A DNA stretch of 64,000 nt from Aminobacterium sp. MB27-C1 (GCF_030908405.1 NZ_CP133089.1:1054001-1118000); one strand, 5' to 3'; counted from the stretch's first letter, positions 43,895-53,108 are shown. A program made the numbers and translations. Notes: a model not told the origin generated them from the letters alone.

Positions 43895-45865
43895 TTGGGT
43901 GAAGTAAACAACAAGCAAAACGTAAACACCGAAACAGCTCAGAATTCAGAAATTAACCTTGATGAACTCCGACGCCAGTTTGACACGGAAGCTCGCTATC
44001 GTGACCTTTTCGGTTGGCAGGGCCTCGTAATAACAGCTTTAGCCGTAGGTATGTCTCTTTTCCATTTTTACACATCCGGTTTCGGGCTCCTCTTAGCAAT
44101 GAAACAACGTTCTTTACACTTAGCTTTTGTTCTTGTTCTCGTCTATCTTTTGTACCCAGCTCGTGAAACAAGCAAGAAAGATGGCATTCCATGGTATGAT
44201 TTCATACTTGCAGCAATGGCAGCTTTCTCAACTCTTTATCTCTTCGTTGAATTTGAAGAAATGGTAAATAGAGCAGGGTTGCCAACAACCATGGATATTA
44301 TTGTTGGTTTTATGGGTATTATTCTGCTATTAGAAGCAACGCGCAGAGTGTCGAGTCCCATTTTGCCATGTATAGCCATATTCTTTCTTTTCTACTGTTA
44401 TTTTGGACGCTATTTCCCTCAAATGTTCCAACACAGAGGTTTCAACATCCAAAGAATTATTAACCATATGTATTTAGGTACAGAGGGTGTATTTGGCATT
44501 CCTCTTGGTGTTTCTGCTACCTTTGTGTTCATGTTTATTCTTTTTGGTTCCGTTCTGGAACAAACGGGAATGGGCCGTTTTATTATTGACTTGGCTATGG
44601 CCCTTGCTGGAGGCGCAACAGGGGGCCCAGCTAAAGTTGCTGTGTTGAGTTCCGGTTTTATGGGCTCAATATCAGGGTCATCAGTCGCCAATGTATGTAC
44701 TACGGGGATGTTTACCATTCCTCTTATGAAAAGTGTAGGATATAAACCTCATTTTGCAGGTGCCGTTGAAGCAGTAGCATCAACAGGAGGACAAATTATG
44801 CCTCCTGTTATGGGCGCAGCCGCCTTTATAATGGCCCAGTTCATGGGAGTTCCTTATGTTCATGTTGCTTTGGCCGCTGTGGTACCAGCCCTGTTATATT
44901 ACTTTGCAGTTATGGTACAGGTACACCTTGAGGCTACACGTCTGGGTTTAACTGGATTACCTAGAGAAAAACTTCCTAAGCTTTTCAAATTGTTAAAAGC
45001 AAAGGGACATCTTTTATTGCCTCTTATAGCTATCGTCTATTTCTTGCTGTCAGGCTACACGCCTTTAAAGGCAGCGTATTATGGAATCATAATCAGTATT
45101 GCTGTTTCTTTCTTAAATAAAGAGACACGCCTTACGCCGCAAAAGCTCAAACTTGCTCTTGAAAGCGGAGCAAAAGGAGCACTGGGCGTAGCATGTGCTT
45201 GCGCTACAGTGGGAATTATTGTAGGAACAGCAACGTTAACTGGTTTGGGATTGCGAATAGCAAGTGCAATTGTAGCCATAGCCGGAGGAAAACTTCTTCC
45301 CACGTTGTTGCTAACCATGATTGCGTGTATCTTGCTTGGTGCAGGGCTTCCTACAACGGCAAACTTCATTGTTACAAGTACAATGGCTGCTCCAGCTCTT
45401 TTCCAGTTAGGTGTTCCTCCAATGGCAGCGTACATGTTTGTTCTCTACTTTGGTATTGCTGCGGATCTTAGCCCCCCTGTCGCACTCGCAGCTTATGCAG
45501 GTGCTGGAATTGCAGGAGCTGAACCAATGCGTACAGGAGTTACAGCTGTAAAACTGGCCTTAGCGGGTTTTATAGTTCCTTATATTTATGTGTTCAATCC
45601 AATGCTTGTGCTTGTCAATTTCAGCCCATTACCGTTTACTATGGCCATAATAACCGCTATTTTGGGCGTATTTTTACTTGGAATGAGCACTATTGGATAT
45701 TACAAGGCTCCTATGGCTTGGTGGAAACGCATTATAGCGTTGGGTGGAGCTCTTGGGTTACTAATCCCGGGGTGGCAAACTGACTTGATAGGATTGATAA
45801 TCCTCATCGGAATCCATATTTTACAAAAAATGGAAGTCAAGAAAAAAACCGGGATGGTGTCGTAA
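43895..45865 (+). CDS. TRAP transporter fused permease (4TM/12TM, TAXI type)
   Basis: 656-residue fusion of the small (DctQ-like) and large (DctM-like) TRAP permease subunits, working with an extracytoplasmic TAXI-family binding protein and an ion gradient. At least 16 hydrophobic segments. Signature stretches: GGATGGPAKVAVLSSGFMGS then ISGSSVANVCTTGMFTIPL, VEAVASTGGQIMPPVMGAAA, and ILLGAGLPTTANFIVTSTMA. TTG start with GGAGGTGGAG upstream. No binding-protein gene is adjacent. Likely imports small organic acids or amino acids. Confidence 0.92.
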   Translation: MGEVNNKQNVNTETAQNSEINLDELRRQFDTEARYRDLFGWQGLVITALAVGMSLFHFYTSGFGLLLAMKQRSLHLAFVLVLVYLLYPARETSKKDGIPWYDFILAAMAAFSTLYLFVEFEEMVNRAGLPTTMDIIVGFMGIILLLEATRRVSSPILPCIAIFFLFYCYFGRYFPQMFQHRGFNIQRIINHMYLGTEGVFGIPLGVSATFVFMFILFGSVLEQTGMGRFIIDLAMALAGGATGGPAKVAVLSSGFMGSISGSSVANVCTTGMFTIPLMKSVGYKPHFAGAVEAVASTGGQIMPPVMGAAAFIMAQFMGVPYVHVALAAVVPALLYYFAVMVQVHLEATRLGLTGLPREKLPKLFKLLKAKGHLLLPLIAIVYFLLSGYTPLKAAYYGIIISIAVSFLNKETRLTPQKLKLALESGAKGALGVACACATVGIIVGTATLTGLGLRIASAIVAIAGGKLLPTLLLTMIACILLGAGLPTTANFIVTSTMAAPALFQLGVPPMAAYMFVLYFGIAADLSPPVALAAYAGAGIAGAEPMRTGVTAVKLALAGFIVPYIYVFNPMLVLVNFSPLPFTMAIITAILGVFLLGMSTIGYYKAPMAWWKRIIALGGALGLLIPGWQTDLIGLIILIGIHILQKMEVKKKTGMVS

Positions 45866-45868
45866 TAT

Positions 45869-45896
45869 TTTACAAGTTTTCAAGTTGTGCTAAAAT
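45869..45896 (+). promoter_or_regulatory. Predicted ileS promoter
   Basis: TTTACA (45869-45874), 16-base spacer, TAAAAT (45891-45896). It precedes, not follows, the terminator-like hairpin at 45914, so that hairpin may lie in the ileS leader. Confidence 0.45.
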
Positions 45897-45913
45897 CAAC
45901 AAGTTACGAATTT

Positions 45914-45943
45914 GCCGTCTCTGTTTTTTAGAGACGGCCTTTT
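45914..45943 (+). terminator. Terminator-like hairpin between TRAP permease and ileS
   Basis: GCCGTCTCT (45914-45922) pairs perfectly with AGAGACGGC (45930-45938) around a T-rich loop, followed by CTTTT. It ends TRAP transcription; if the promoter at 45869 is real it could also attenuate ileS. Confidence 0.75.
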
Positions 45944-45968
45944 CCTATTTGAAAGGAGGTAAATAACA

Positions 45969-48749
45969 TTGGCTACAGATTATAAGGACACACTCAAGTT
46001 GCCCAAGACATCTTTCCCAATGAGAGCAAACCTGGCCAAACGAGAGCCTGAATATCTCAAGTTCTGGAAGGATATCGACGTTTATCACGAAATGTTAAAA
46101 CAACAGGAAGGGAAAGAGTCCTTCATTCTACATGACGGACCTCCCTATGCAAATGGGAATATACATATAGGAACAGCATTCAACAAAATCCTCAAGGATT
46201 TTATTCCCAAATACAAAGTAATGAAAGGTTACTATGCTCCCTACGTTCCTGGGTGGGATACACACGGACTTCCTATAGAACTTCATGTTCTTAAAACCCA
46301 TGGGATTACAAAAGACGCCATTGATCCTGTTGAACTCAGAGAAAAATGTACAAAATATGCGCACGAATTTCTTGATATTCAGAGAAATGATTTTATACGC
46401 CTTGGTGTAATAGGTGATTGGGAAAATCCATATATTACACTTAACCCAGAGTATGAAGCCGCTCAATTGAGCACTTTTGCAGATCTCGTTGAGAAAGGCC
46501 TCGTTTATAAAGGTCACAAACCTGTTTATTGGTGTATAGATTGCCAAACAGCTCTAGCTGCCGCAGAGATAGAGTATTGGGATGAAGTGTCTCCATCTGT
46601 CTTTATCGCTTACTCTATGCCTGAAATTGGCAACAAAATCGATGTGTTAAAAAATCGTGATGTTAATGTTATCGTTTGGACAACCACACCGTGGACACTC
46701 CCTGCAAGTATGGCAGTAGCCCTTGGGCCCGGCTATGACTATGTATTTGTTGAGAGTGGAGATAAGGTTTATCTTTTAGCGGAAGCTCTTCTCGATTCTG
46801 TTGCGAAAGAAACAGGTCTTCAGTTTGGTGAAATTCTTTATCGTTGCAAGGGAAGGGAACTAGAAAAAGAGAAAGCAATTCATCCTTTCTATTCCGATAG
46901 AGTTACTCCATTGCTTCTTGCTGATTACATCTTGCTCGATACTGGTACTGGTTGTGTTCATACGGCACCAGGTCATGGTGTTGAAGACTATGAGACTGGC
47001 GTTCGATATGGAATAGAAATTTACAACCCAGTCGATGGTAGCGGTCACTTCTTAGAAGAAACACCAATCGTTGGCGGTCTTTCCCTTGACGAAGGCGCCA
47101 AAAAAGTTCTTTCTATACTTACAGATAACGGTCGTCTTCTTGGTGAAGGTAAGATTATGCACTCTTATCCTCACTGCTGGAGATGTAAAAAACCTGTTAT
47201 TTTCAGATCGACAGAGCAGTGGTTTATAGCTGTTTCCCAGTTTAGAAAAGAAGCCCTTGATATTATCGATAAAGGGGTACAGTGGATTCCAGATTGGGGA
47301 AAAGATCGCATTTATAACATGGTTCGTGACCGTTCTGATTGGTGTATCAGCCGTCAGAGAGTTTGGGGAGTTCCAATTCCCGCCTTCTATTGCGAGGATT
47401 GCGGTGAACTTATTTTAAAACCTGAGCTTATCAGAGCCGTACAGGAAAAAGTCAAGAAAGAGGGTTCAACTATTTGGTGGAAACTTACACCGGAAGAACT
47501 GCTTGGCGATTTAGCTGTATGTCCAGCCTGTGGAAGCCATCATCTGGTAAAAGATTCGAATATTATGGACGTTTGGTTCGACTCAGGTGTCAGCCATTTC
47601 TCAGTTCTCGAAACACGTCCAGAGTTGAGATGGCCTGCCGATTTATATCTTGAAGGTAGTGACCAGCACAGAGGATGGTTCCAAACCTCGTTGCTTACTT
47701 CTGTTGCCACTCGTCATCAAGCTCCTTATAAGAGTGTTCTCACTCACGGTTTCATTGTTGACGGAGAAGGCAAAAAGATGTCTAAATCTATTGGTAATGT
47801 TATAAGACCGCAAGAAGTCATCGATAAATATGGCGCCGATATCTTGAGATTGTGGGTTGCTTCTACAGACTATAGAAACGACATTCGTATTTCTGATGGC
47901 ATTATCAAGAGCTTAACGGAATCTTATCGACGTATTCGAAACACTGCCAGATACTTATTGGGGAACCTTTCCGACTTCAATCCTCATAAAGATTCTGTAG
48001 CTTACGATGAACTTATGGAAATAGATAAGTGGATCTTGTCAAAGCTCAATGAGGTTATCGAACGTGCAACTCAGGGCTTTGAAGATTATGAATTCCATGT
48101 ACCGACTTTTGTCATTCATCAGTTCTGTGTAACCGAGCTGAGCTCATTCTTCCTTGATGTAAGCAAAGATCGGCTTTACGCTGATGAAACCGATTCGATT
48201 TCCAGACGTGGCTGTCAGACTGTAATGTGGCAAATACTTGATACTCTAACTCGCTTACTGGCTCCTATTCTGAGCTTTACTGCTGAAGAAATTTGGCAGG
48301 AAATGAAAAATATGGATCCTGACTTGCCTAAGAGTGTATTTTTATCCTCTTGGCCAGAAGTAAATTCTTCTGAAATAAATGCTCAACTTGACGAAAAGTG
48401 GGATCGAGTTCTAACCATGCGAGGAGCTATTAGCCGAGCATTGGAATCTGCCAGAACAACTGGTGTCATCGGTCACTCACTGGAAGCTCGTGTTGAAGCT
48501 CAAATATCCAAAGAGTATGAGCATTCACAATTTACTGATGAAGAGTGGTCTATGTTCGCTATTGTTTCAGACTTTAAGTGGGTAGAAAAACCTTCTGATT
48601 TAGCCATAATGTGGCAAGATGAAGAAACTGGATTAACGATTGCTGTCGATAAAGCCAAAGGCGAAAAATGCCCACGATGCTGGAAATACTCAGAAGAAGT
48701 TGATGAAAGAGGATTATGTCCTCGCTGCGCACGAGTGTTAAAAGATTAG
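45969..48749 (+). CDS. ileS: Isoleucyl-tRNA synthetase
   Basis: 926-residue bacterial-type enzyme. HIGH motif in DGPPYANGNIHIGTAFNKIL; CP1 editing domain (about 190-400) with VWTTTPWTLPASMAV and HTAPGHGVEDYETG; KMSKS in GEGKKMSKSIGNVI; C-terminal zinc finger CPRCWKYSEEVDERGLCPRC. TTG start with AAAGGAGG about 8 bases upstream. Preceded by a hairpin but no T-box, and followed by its own terminator. Confidence 0.97.
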   Translation: MATDYKDTLKLPKTSFPMRANLAKREPEYLKFWKDIDVYHEMLKQQEGKESFILHDGPPYANGNIHIGTAFNKILKDFIPKYKVMKGYYAPYVPGWDTHGLPIELHVLKTHGITKDAIDPVELREKCTKYAHEFLDIQRNDFIRLGVIGDWENPYITLNPEYEAAQLSTFADLVEKGLVYKGHKPVYWCIDCQTALAAAEIEYWDEVSPSVFIAYSMPEIGNKIDVLKNRDVNVIVWTTTPWTLPASMAVALGPGYDYVFVESGDKVYLLAEALLDSVAKETGLQFGEILYRCKGRELEKEKAIHPFYSDRVTPLLLADYILLDTGTGCVHTAPGHGVEDYETGVRYGIEIYNPVDGSGHFLEETPIVGGLSLDEGAKKVLSILTDNGRLLGEGKIMHSYPHCWRCKKPVIFRSTEQWFIAVSQFRKEALDIIDKGVQWIPDWGKDRIYNMVRDRSDWCISRQRVWGVPIPAFYCEDCGELILKPELIRAVQEKVKKEGSTIWWKLTPEELLGDLAVCPACGSHHLVKDSNIMDVWFDSGVSHFSVLETRPELRWPADLYLEGSDQHRGWFQTSLLTSVATRHQAPYKSVLTHGFIVDGEGKKMSKSIGNVIRPQEVIDKYGADILRLWVASTDYRNDIRISDGIIKSLTESYRRIRNTARYLLGNLSDFNPHKDSVAYDELMEIDKWILSKLNEVIERATQGFEDYEFHVPTFVIHQFCVTELSSFFLDVSKDRLYADETDSISRRGCQTVMWQILDTLTRLLAPILSFTAEEIWQEMKNMDPDLPKSVFLSSWPEVNSSEINAQLDEKWDRVLTMRGAISRALESARTTGVIGHSLEARVEAQISKEYEHSQFTDEEWSMFAIVSDFKWVEKPSDLAIMWQDEETGLTIAVDKAKGEKCPRCWKYSEEVDERGLCPRCARVLKD

Positions 48750-48769
48750 TTTCATACTAATAGAACAAA

Positions 48770-48803
48770 ACAGAGGCGAGATCCTTTTCTCGCCTCTGTT
48801 TTT
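48770..48803 (+). terminator. Rho-independent terminator after ileS
   Basis: Perfect 12-bp stem ACAGAGGCGAGA / TCTCGCCTCTGT (48770-48781 with 48788-48799), 6-base loop, then TTTT. It lies 17 bases before the next start codon. Confidence 0.88.
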
Positions 48804-48819
48804 AGTAAGGCAGGTTACC

Positions 48820-49821
48820 ATGTCTGAAAAAGAAAATAAAGAGCTTTGGGAAGGCAATGAAAATAGCGAGGAAGTTCAAGAAAATAGTAACGAAGGGAAA
48901 ATTCTAACCTCTCCTCAAGAGAAAGATGCAAATCTGCGTCTTGATCTCTTTCTTGCCAATGAATTAGGGCTGACCCGCAATTATATTCAAAAGCTTATTC
49001 ATATGGGAAATGTTGAGATTTTAAATCTTCAGCGTAAGCTCAAGGCGGCGTTGAAAGTGTCGCCTGAAATGCAGATTGTCGTAACTTTGCCACCCATAGA
49101 AACATTGGAAGTCGAGCCTGAACCTGTCTCTTTTGAAGTCGCATATGAGGATTCGTCTCTTCTCGTTATAAACAAACCTTCTGGACTCGTAGTACATCCA
49201 GCGCCAGGAAATTGGCATGGGACGTTGGTTCATGGTTTACTTTATGCCTACCCTGATATGAGAAAATTTGACGAAGAGGTTCGTCCAGGTATTGTTCATC
49301 GCCTTGATGGAGGAACATCCGGTCTTCTTGTTGTTGCCAGAAACCGCAATGTTCTTTTACTTCTTCAGGAACAATTTCGTTCTCGCTCTGTTGAGAAAAA
49401 ATATCTCGCTTTATGTCGCGGAACTCCACATAGGAAAACAGGTCTTATAGACGCGCCTATAGGCCGTAGCCATCGCAACAGAGTTATGATGGCTGTTACT
49501 GAGTCAGGTCGGCCGTCACTAACGGAATATAGAGTGCTTTGGAGCCAAAAAAACTATAGCCTTATAGAATGTACCCTCCATACGGGGCGTACCCATCAAA
49601 TTCGCGTACATCTCAAACATATTGGATGCCCACTTGTTGGTGATGAACTCTATGGAACTAAAGAGTGTCTTCAAAAGACGCCAGGCAGAATTTTTCTTCA
49701 TGCCTGGAAACTTACGTTTACACATCCGATAACTGGCCGAGAAATGAAATTCAGGGCCGAACTTCCCCAAGAGCTATCTCTTTTTCTGAAAAATATTCTT
49801 TCCAGCGATCGGGCTCGATAA
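48820..49821 (+). CDS. rluD: RluA/RluD-family pseudouridine synthase
   Basis: 333 residues. N-terminal S4 RNA-binding domain (DANLRLDLFLANELGLTRNY then IQKLIHMGNVEI), catalytic HRLDGGTSGLLVVARN with the nucleophilic Asp, and HTGRTHQIRVHLKHIGCPL then VGDELYG. Likely modifies 23S rRNA helix 69 (RluD-like), though the exact target cannot be read off. A 20-residue-plus acidic N-terminal extension is unusual. Its 3' end overlaps the convergent rqcH gene by 71 bases. Confidence 0.92.
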   Translation: MSEKENKELWEGNENSEEVQENSNEGKILTSPQEKDANLRLDLFLANELGLTRNYIQKLIHMGNVEILNLQRKLKAALKVSPEMQIVVTLPPIETLEVEPEPVSFEVAYEDSSLLVINKPSGLVVHPAPGNWHGTLVHGLLYAYPDMRKFDEEVRPGIVHRLDGGTSGLLVVARNRNVLLLLQEQFRSRSVEKKYLALCRGTPHRKTGLIDAPIGRSHRNRVMMAVTESGRPSLTEYRVLWSQKNYSLIECTLHTGRTHQIRVHLKHIGCPLVGDELYGTKECLQKTPGRIFLHAWKLTFTHPITGREMKFRAELPQELSLFLKNILSSDRAR

Positions 49822-51463
49822 GAATTGTTTCCGGATGAGTATAAGTAACGTGAGCTATGCCGCTTCCGGGAATATGTCGCACATGTTTCCGTTCCGTATA
49901 ATCTACTTGTACTTTGGTAGAATGGCGAGCTTTACTGAAAAAGGCGGCCAATGAAGCAGCTAGTACCAATAAATCGGTCCCTTCAAGATTTTCCTTTCGT
50001 GCTTCTGGATGTTTAATAATGACATGCGAACCTGGAATTTCATGCACATGAAGCCATATATCTCCAGCAGTTGCTTCTTGAAAAGTAACATGTCGGTTTC
50101 CTCGAGCATTCAGACCAACAAGAATAAGAGCTTCCTCATAAGAGAGACGAAGATGAGGTGGAGTTGAAGACTCTTTTTTCGAACGTTTCCTCTTTTTATT
50201 TTTATTAGGAACAAGCCACTCTTTTATATCCCGGCACACGGAATCAATCATTGATGGAACCTCAAGTTCTTCAATAATATCTATCTGATCTTGAAGCTCC
50301 GATATTTTATCTGTCAGTTCAGAGATTTCACGCTCGATTTTTTCAAGATCTCCCTTTGCTTTTTTGTACTTTTTAAAGTAAACAGCAGCATTATCAGAAG
50401 CGTTTTTTTTGGGATCTAAAGGGATCTGTAGTGTAATTTCCCCATCTTCTGTCCAACCTGTAAGAGAAATGTTTTCTGTTCGAGGTGGAATTTTATATAG
50501 ATTGGCTAGCAGCAATTCACCACAATTTTTATACCACGGTGCTTTTTCTGATTCTGAACGTTGCTTCTCTATGCCCTTACGATGTCGCTCAAGAGATTTT
50601 ATCTCTTTCTTTATAACCTTCAGCGTATCTTTCTTAAGCCTGTTGCTTTTATCCCAAAGTAAAGGATCGACCACAAAGTCTTTAGACACAATAAGGGCCT
50701 TATTTTCGCTCACAGGTATCATATCTTCCAATAAAAGGGGAAAGATCGTAACATAGTTCTTCCACGTCTGTATAAGGCTATTTTTGAGGGTCTCTTCGTT
50801 GTAAAGTTTTGCAATATTGCCTATCCATTCGCCTGATGTAAAAAGAGATTGATGAGCTTTTATAAATTGTCTAAGCCCTTTACCAATTCCCTTCATCATA
50901 GCGATATCTTCATAAGCAGAGTCTTCCGGTTGAATATCAAAAGGAGATGGCCCTTGAAGTGGAGGAGGAGTAATGTAGGGATGAGAGGGCACAACCGTTC
51001 TGTACCTGTTAATTTCTGGATGGATATGTTTAACACAATCAATGATAGTGTTATTTTCGTCAAGAAGAATAAGATTACTATTCCTTTCCATGCATTCAAA
51101 AACAAGAGAATTTTCTACATCAAAACCTGCTCCTACCTTGCGAGAAAATTTTAATATTAAAAGTCTGTCAAAATCTATTTGTTCAACAGCAGTTAGCTCG
51201 CCTTTTACAAGATGGCTTTTAAGGGCATCTGCAAAGCGAAGTTTCCCCGATGAAAAACGCTTCATTAAATCAAGATCTTCTTCATCGATAAGACAACATC
51301 CGAAATGCTGAGGATGCCAACTTATCAAAAGAGAAAGAGTCTGAGAAGAGAAGCGAAGTGCTAACCATGTATCTCCGCTCTCCACACGAAAAAGCCGTTG
51401 CCCAAGAAACATTTCTTTCATTTCTATAATCCATTTAGAGACAAATTCTGCACCATATATCAT
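49751..51463 (-). CDS. rqcH: NFACT-family protein RqcH (ribosome quality control)
   Basis: 570 residues. Binds stalled 50S-peptidyl-tRNA complexes and directs C-terminal alanine tailing. N-terminal NFACT-N domain with the DR motif (EQIDFDRLLILKFSRKV), central HhH and coiled-coil arms (LEKIEREISELTDKISELQD), basic linker (NKNKKRKRSKKE) and NFACT-R domain (LVGLNARGNRHVTFQEAT, DIWLHVHEIPGSHVIIK). Formerly annotated as fibronectin-binding protein. Good AAAGGAA site upstream. Confidence 0.93.
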   Translation of the reverse strand: MIYGAEFVSKWIIEMKEMFLGQRLFRVESGDTWLALRFSSQTLSLLISWHPQHFGCCLIDEEDLDLMKRFSSGKLRFADALKSHLVKGELTAVEQIDFDRLLILKFSRKVGAGFDVENSLVFECMERNSNLILLDENNTIIDCVKHIHPEINRYRTVVPSHPYITPPPLQGPSPFDIQPEDSAYEDIAMMKGIGKGLRQFIKAHQSLFTSGEWIGNIAKLYNEETLKNSLIQTWKNYVTIFPLLLEDMIPVSENKALIVSKDFVVDPLLWDKSNRLKKDTLKVIKKEIKSLERHRKGIEKQRSESEKAPWYKNCGELLLANLYKIPPRTENISLTGWTEDGEITLQIPLDPKKNASDNAAVYFKKYKKAKGDLEKIEREISELTDKISELQDQIDIIEELEVPSMIDSVCRDIKEWLVPNKNKKRKRSKKESSTPPHLRLSYEEALILVGLNARGNRHVTFQEATAGDIWLHVHEIPGSHVIIKHPEARKENLEGTDLLVLAASLAAFFSKARHSTKVQVDYTERKHVRHIPGSGIAHVTYTHPETILIEPDRWKEYFSEKEIALGEVRP

Positions 51464-51567
51464 TTTAAAATTCCTTTCTTACGCTTTATGTATTAGAATA
51501 TATAGATAAACACTCTAAGGGAAAGAAGTCAATGAGAGACAACTTCTCATAATATCCAGAAATAAGC

Positions 51568-51596
51568 TTGACAACTTCCCTTTCGATTATTACAAT
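51568..51596 (+). promoter_or_regulatory. Predicted strong promoter for tRNA-Ala/tRNA-Pro
   Basis: Consensus TTGACA (51568-51573), 17-base spacer, TACAAT (51591-51596); start expected about 12 bases before tRNA-Ala. Confidence 0.75.
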
Positions 51597-51614
51597 ATTC
51601 GCCGTTGATTGCTT

Positions 51615-51689
51615 GGGGCTGTAGCGCAGGGGGAGCGCGCTTCCTTCGCACGGAAGAGGCCGGGGGTTCAAATCCCCCCAGCTCCACCA
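51615..51689 (+). tRNA. tRNA-Ala (anticodon CGC)
   Basis: 75 nt. Acceptor GGGGCTG/CAGCTCC, anticodon stem-loop CTTCC-TTCGCAC-GGAAG, discriminator A and encoded CCA. The G-U pair at 3-70 expected for alanine identity is present (G3 with T70). Confidence 0.95.
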
Positions 51690-51699
51690 GTGCTTATCA

Positions 51700-51777
51700 C
51701 GGGGCGTAGCGCAGTCTGGTTAGCGCACCTGCTTTGGGAGCAGGGGGTCGAAGGTTCGAATCCTTTCGCCCCGACCA
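51700..51777 (+). tRNA. tRNA-Pro (anticodon TGG)
   Basis: 78 nt. Acceptor CGGGGCG/CGCCCCG, anticodon stem-loop CCTGC-TTTGGGA-GCAGG, discriminator A, encoded CCA. Ten bases after tRNA-Ala, hence co-transcribed. Confidence 0.95.
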
Positions 51778-51785
51778 TTTTAGAT

Positions 51786-51824
51786 AAAGAGGAAATTGCA
51801 AAAAGCAATTTCCTCTTTTTTTGA
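51786..51824. terminator. Bidirectional terminator after the tRNA-Ala/Pro pair
   Basis: Perfect 14-bp stem (51786-51799 with 51805-51818), A-rich loop and left flank, T-run on the right. Also serves the convergent crotonase gene. Confidence 0.88.
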
Positions 51825-51829
51825 CTTTT

Positions 51830-52609
51830 TTATCTTTCTTTCCAGTGAGGGGAACGTTTTTCAAAAAAAGCAGAAATTCCTTCTAGAGCGTCTTCTGTAG
51901 TGCAGAGTCTCGCAAAAACCTCATTAGCGTAGGCAAATTGTTTTTCATATTCCATATCTTGTAATGTATAAAAGCCTTGCTTAGCCATTTGTATTGCGAG
52001 TGGACTTTTCTGAGCCAGTTCAGAAGCCCAACTTCTCGTTTCATCTTCTAGTCTATCGAAAGGTACAACCTTATTAATCAAACCAAGAGAAAGAGCTTCT
52101 TGAGCATGAATAAGATTCCCATATAACACCATTTCTAAAGCCTTTTTGCGCCCTACAGACTTAGATACGGCAATTACAGGACCAACACAATGAAGACCCA
52201 CATTAATCGCTGTCAATCCCATTCGTGCGTCTTCTGAAGCAACCGCAAGATCCGCTGCAGCGATAAGTCCTAAACCATTTGCAGCAGCGACACCATGAAC
52301 CTGGGCAATAACAGGCTTTTTCATCTTAGAGATTGTCACAAAAGATTTTTCCATTCTTTCAACCCACTCTCGATACTCCAACGGGTTCTGTTCAGGAAAT
52401 TCCTTAAGATCTATACCGGCACAAAAAACTCTTCCTGCACCCTTTACAATAATTACTCGTATATCTTTATCTTCATCAAGTTCAAGAAGAGCTTTATCAA
52501 GTTCACATGCCATCTGGCTATTAAAAGTATTGAGATTTTCTGGACGATTCAATGTTATTCGCCCTACACGATCTTCCCACTTTTCAATAGTTATCTCTTT
52601 ATAGCTCAT
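51830..52609 (-). CDS. Enoyl-CoA hydratase/isomerase (crotonase) family protein, ECHDC3-like
   Basis: 259 residues with the crotonase fold: oxyanion-hole segment VFCAGIDLKEF and HGVAAANGLGLIAAADLAVA, then INVGLHCVGPVIAVSKSVGR. The two hydratase glutamates (Glu144 and Glu164 of rat mitochondrial crotonase) fall at Gly and Ala here, so ordinary enoyl-CoA hydration is unlikely. The pattern resembles ECHDC3-type members. Substrate unknown. Monocistronic, AAGGAGG before the ATG. Confidence 0.85.
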   Translation of the reverse strand: MSYKEITIEKWEDRVGRITLNRPENLNTFNSQMACELDKALLELDEDKDIRVIIVKGAGRVFCAGIDLKEFPEQNPLEYREWVERMEKSFVTISKMKKPVIAQVHGVAAANGLGLIAAADLAVASEDARMGLTAINVGLHCVGPVIAVSKSVGRKKALEMVLYGNLIHAQEALSLGLINKVVPFDRLEDETRSWASELAQKSPLAIQMAKQGFYTLQDMEYEKQFAYANEVFARLCTTEDALEGISAFFEKRSPHWKER

Positions 52610-52751
52610 TCTGCTCTTACCTCCTTGTTATAGTAATAGAGCTGCTACTTTGTGTAACCATATAAAATGATACTATCAATGCTCATAGCAGTCTTATTTT
52701 CTGTTACAACAGTTTAAATAATTTTTACATCAAATTTCTATCAAAAAAAGG

Positions 52752-52780
52752 TTGCAGGAAACTCGGTCATATGGTAGTAT
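52752..52780 (+). promoter_or_regulatory. Predicted promoter of the five-tRNA cluster
   Basis: TTGCAG (52752-52757), 17-base spacer, TAGTAT (52775-52780); start expected near 52787, about 30 bases before tRNA-Gly. Confidence 0.6.
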
Positions 52781-52816
52781 TTCCCGTGCTGAACGAAGTC
52801 AACTTCGTTGCGACGA

Positions 52817-52893
52817 GCGGGAATAGCTCAGTTGGCTAGAGCGATGGCCTTCCAAGCCGTAGGTCGCGGGTTCGAATCCCGTTTCCCGCTCCA
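52817..52893 (+). tRNA. tRNA-Gly (anticodon TCC)
   Basis: 77 nt. Acceptor GCGGGAA/TTCCCGC, anticodon stem-loop ATGGC-CTTCCAA-GCCGT, discriminator T, encoded CCA. First of a five-tRNA cluster. Confidence 0.95.
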
Positions 52894-52914
52894 GTTTTAT
52901 TGTAACATTCGCAG

Positions 52915-52991
<77 letters not shown>

Positions 52992-53012
52992 CTTGAATCT
53001 TGATATGGATAT

Positions 53013-53090
53013 GGTGAGCGTAGCTCAATTGGTTAGAGTACTGGACTGTGGCTCCAGATGTTGGGGGTTCAAGTCCCCTCGCTCACCCCA
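53013..53090 (+). tRNA. tRNA-His (anticodon GTG)
   Basis: 78 nt counting the extra 5' G(-1) at 53013 that pairs with C73, the histidine identity element. Acceptor GTGAGCG/CGCTCAC, anticodon stem-loop CTGGA-CTGTGGC-TCCAG, encoded CCA. Confidence 0.95.
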
Positions 53091-53108
53091 TTTTTTAAAA
53101 TGCGGTAC

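Noticed and set aside
45866-45968. T-box leader for ileS
   Set aside because: The ~100-base gap has only one hairpin and no T-box consensus or specifier loop.
51486-51824. Short frames on both strands across tRNA-Ala and tRNA-Pro
   Set aside because: They are read-through of the tRNA genes and flanks (phrases such as NPRPLPCEG and GVQIPPAPP are typical tRNA-derived false proteins).
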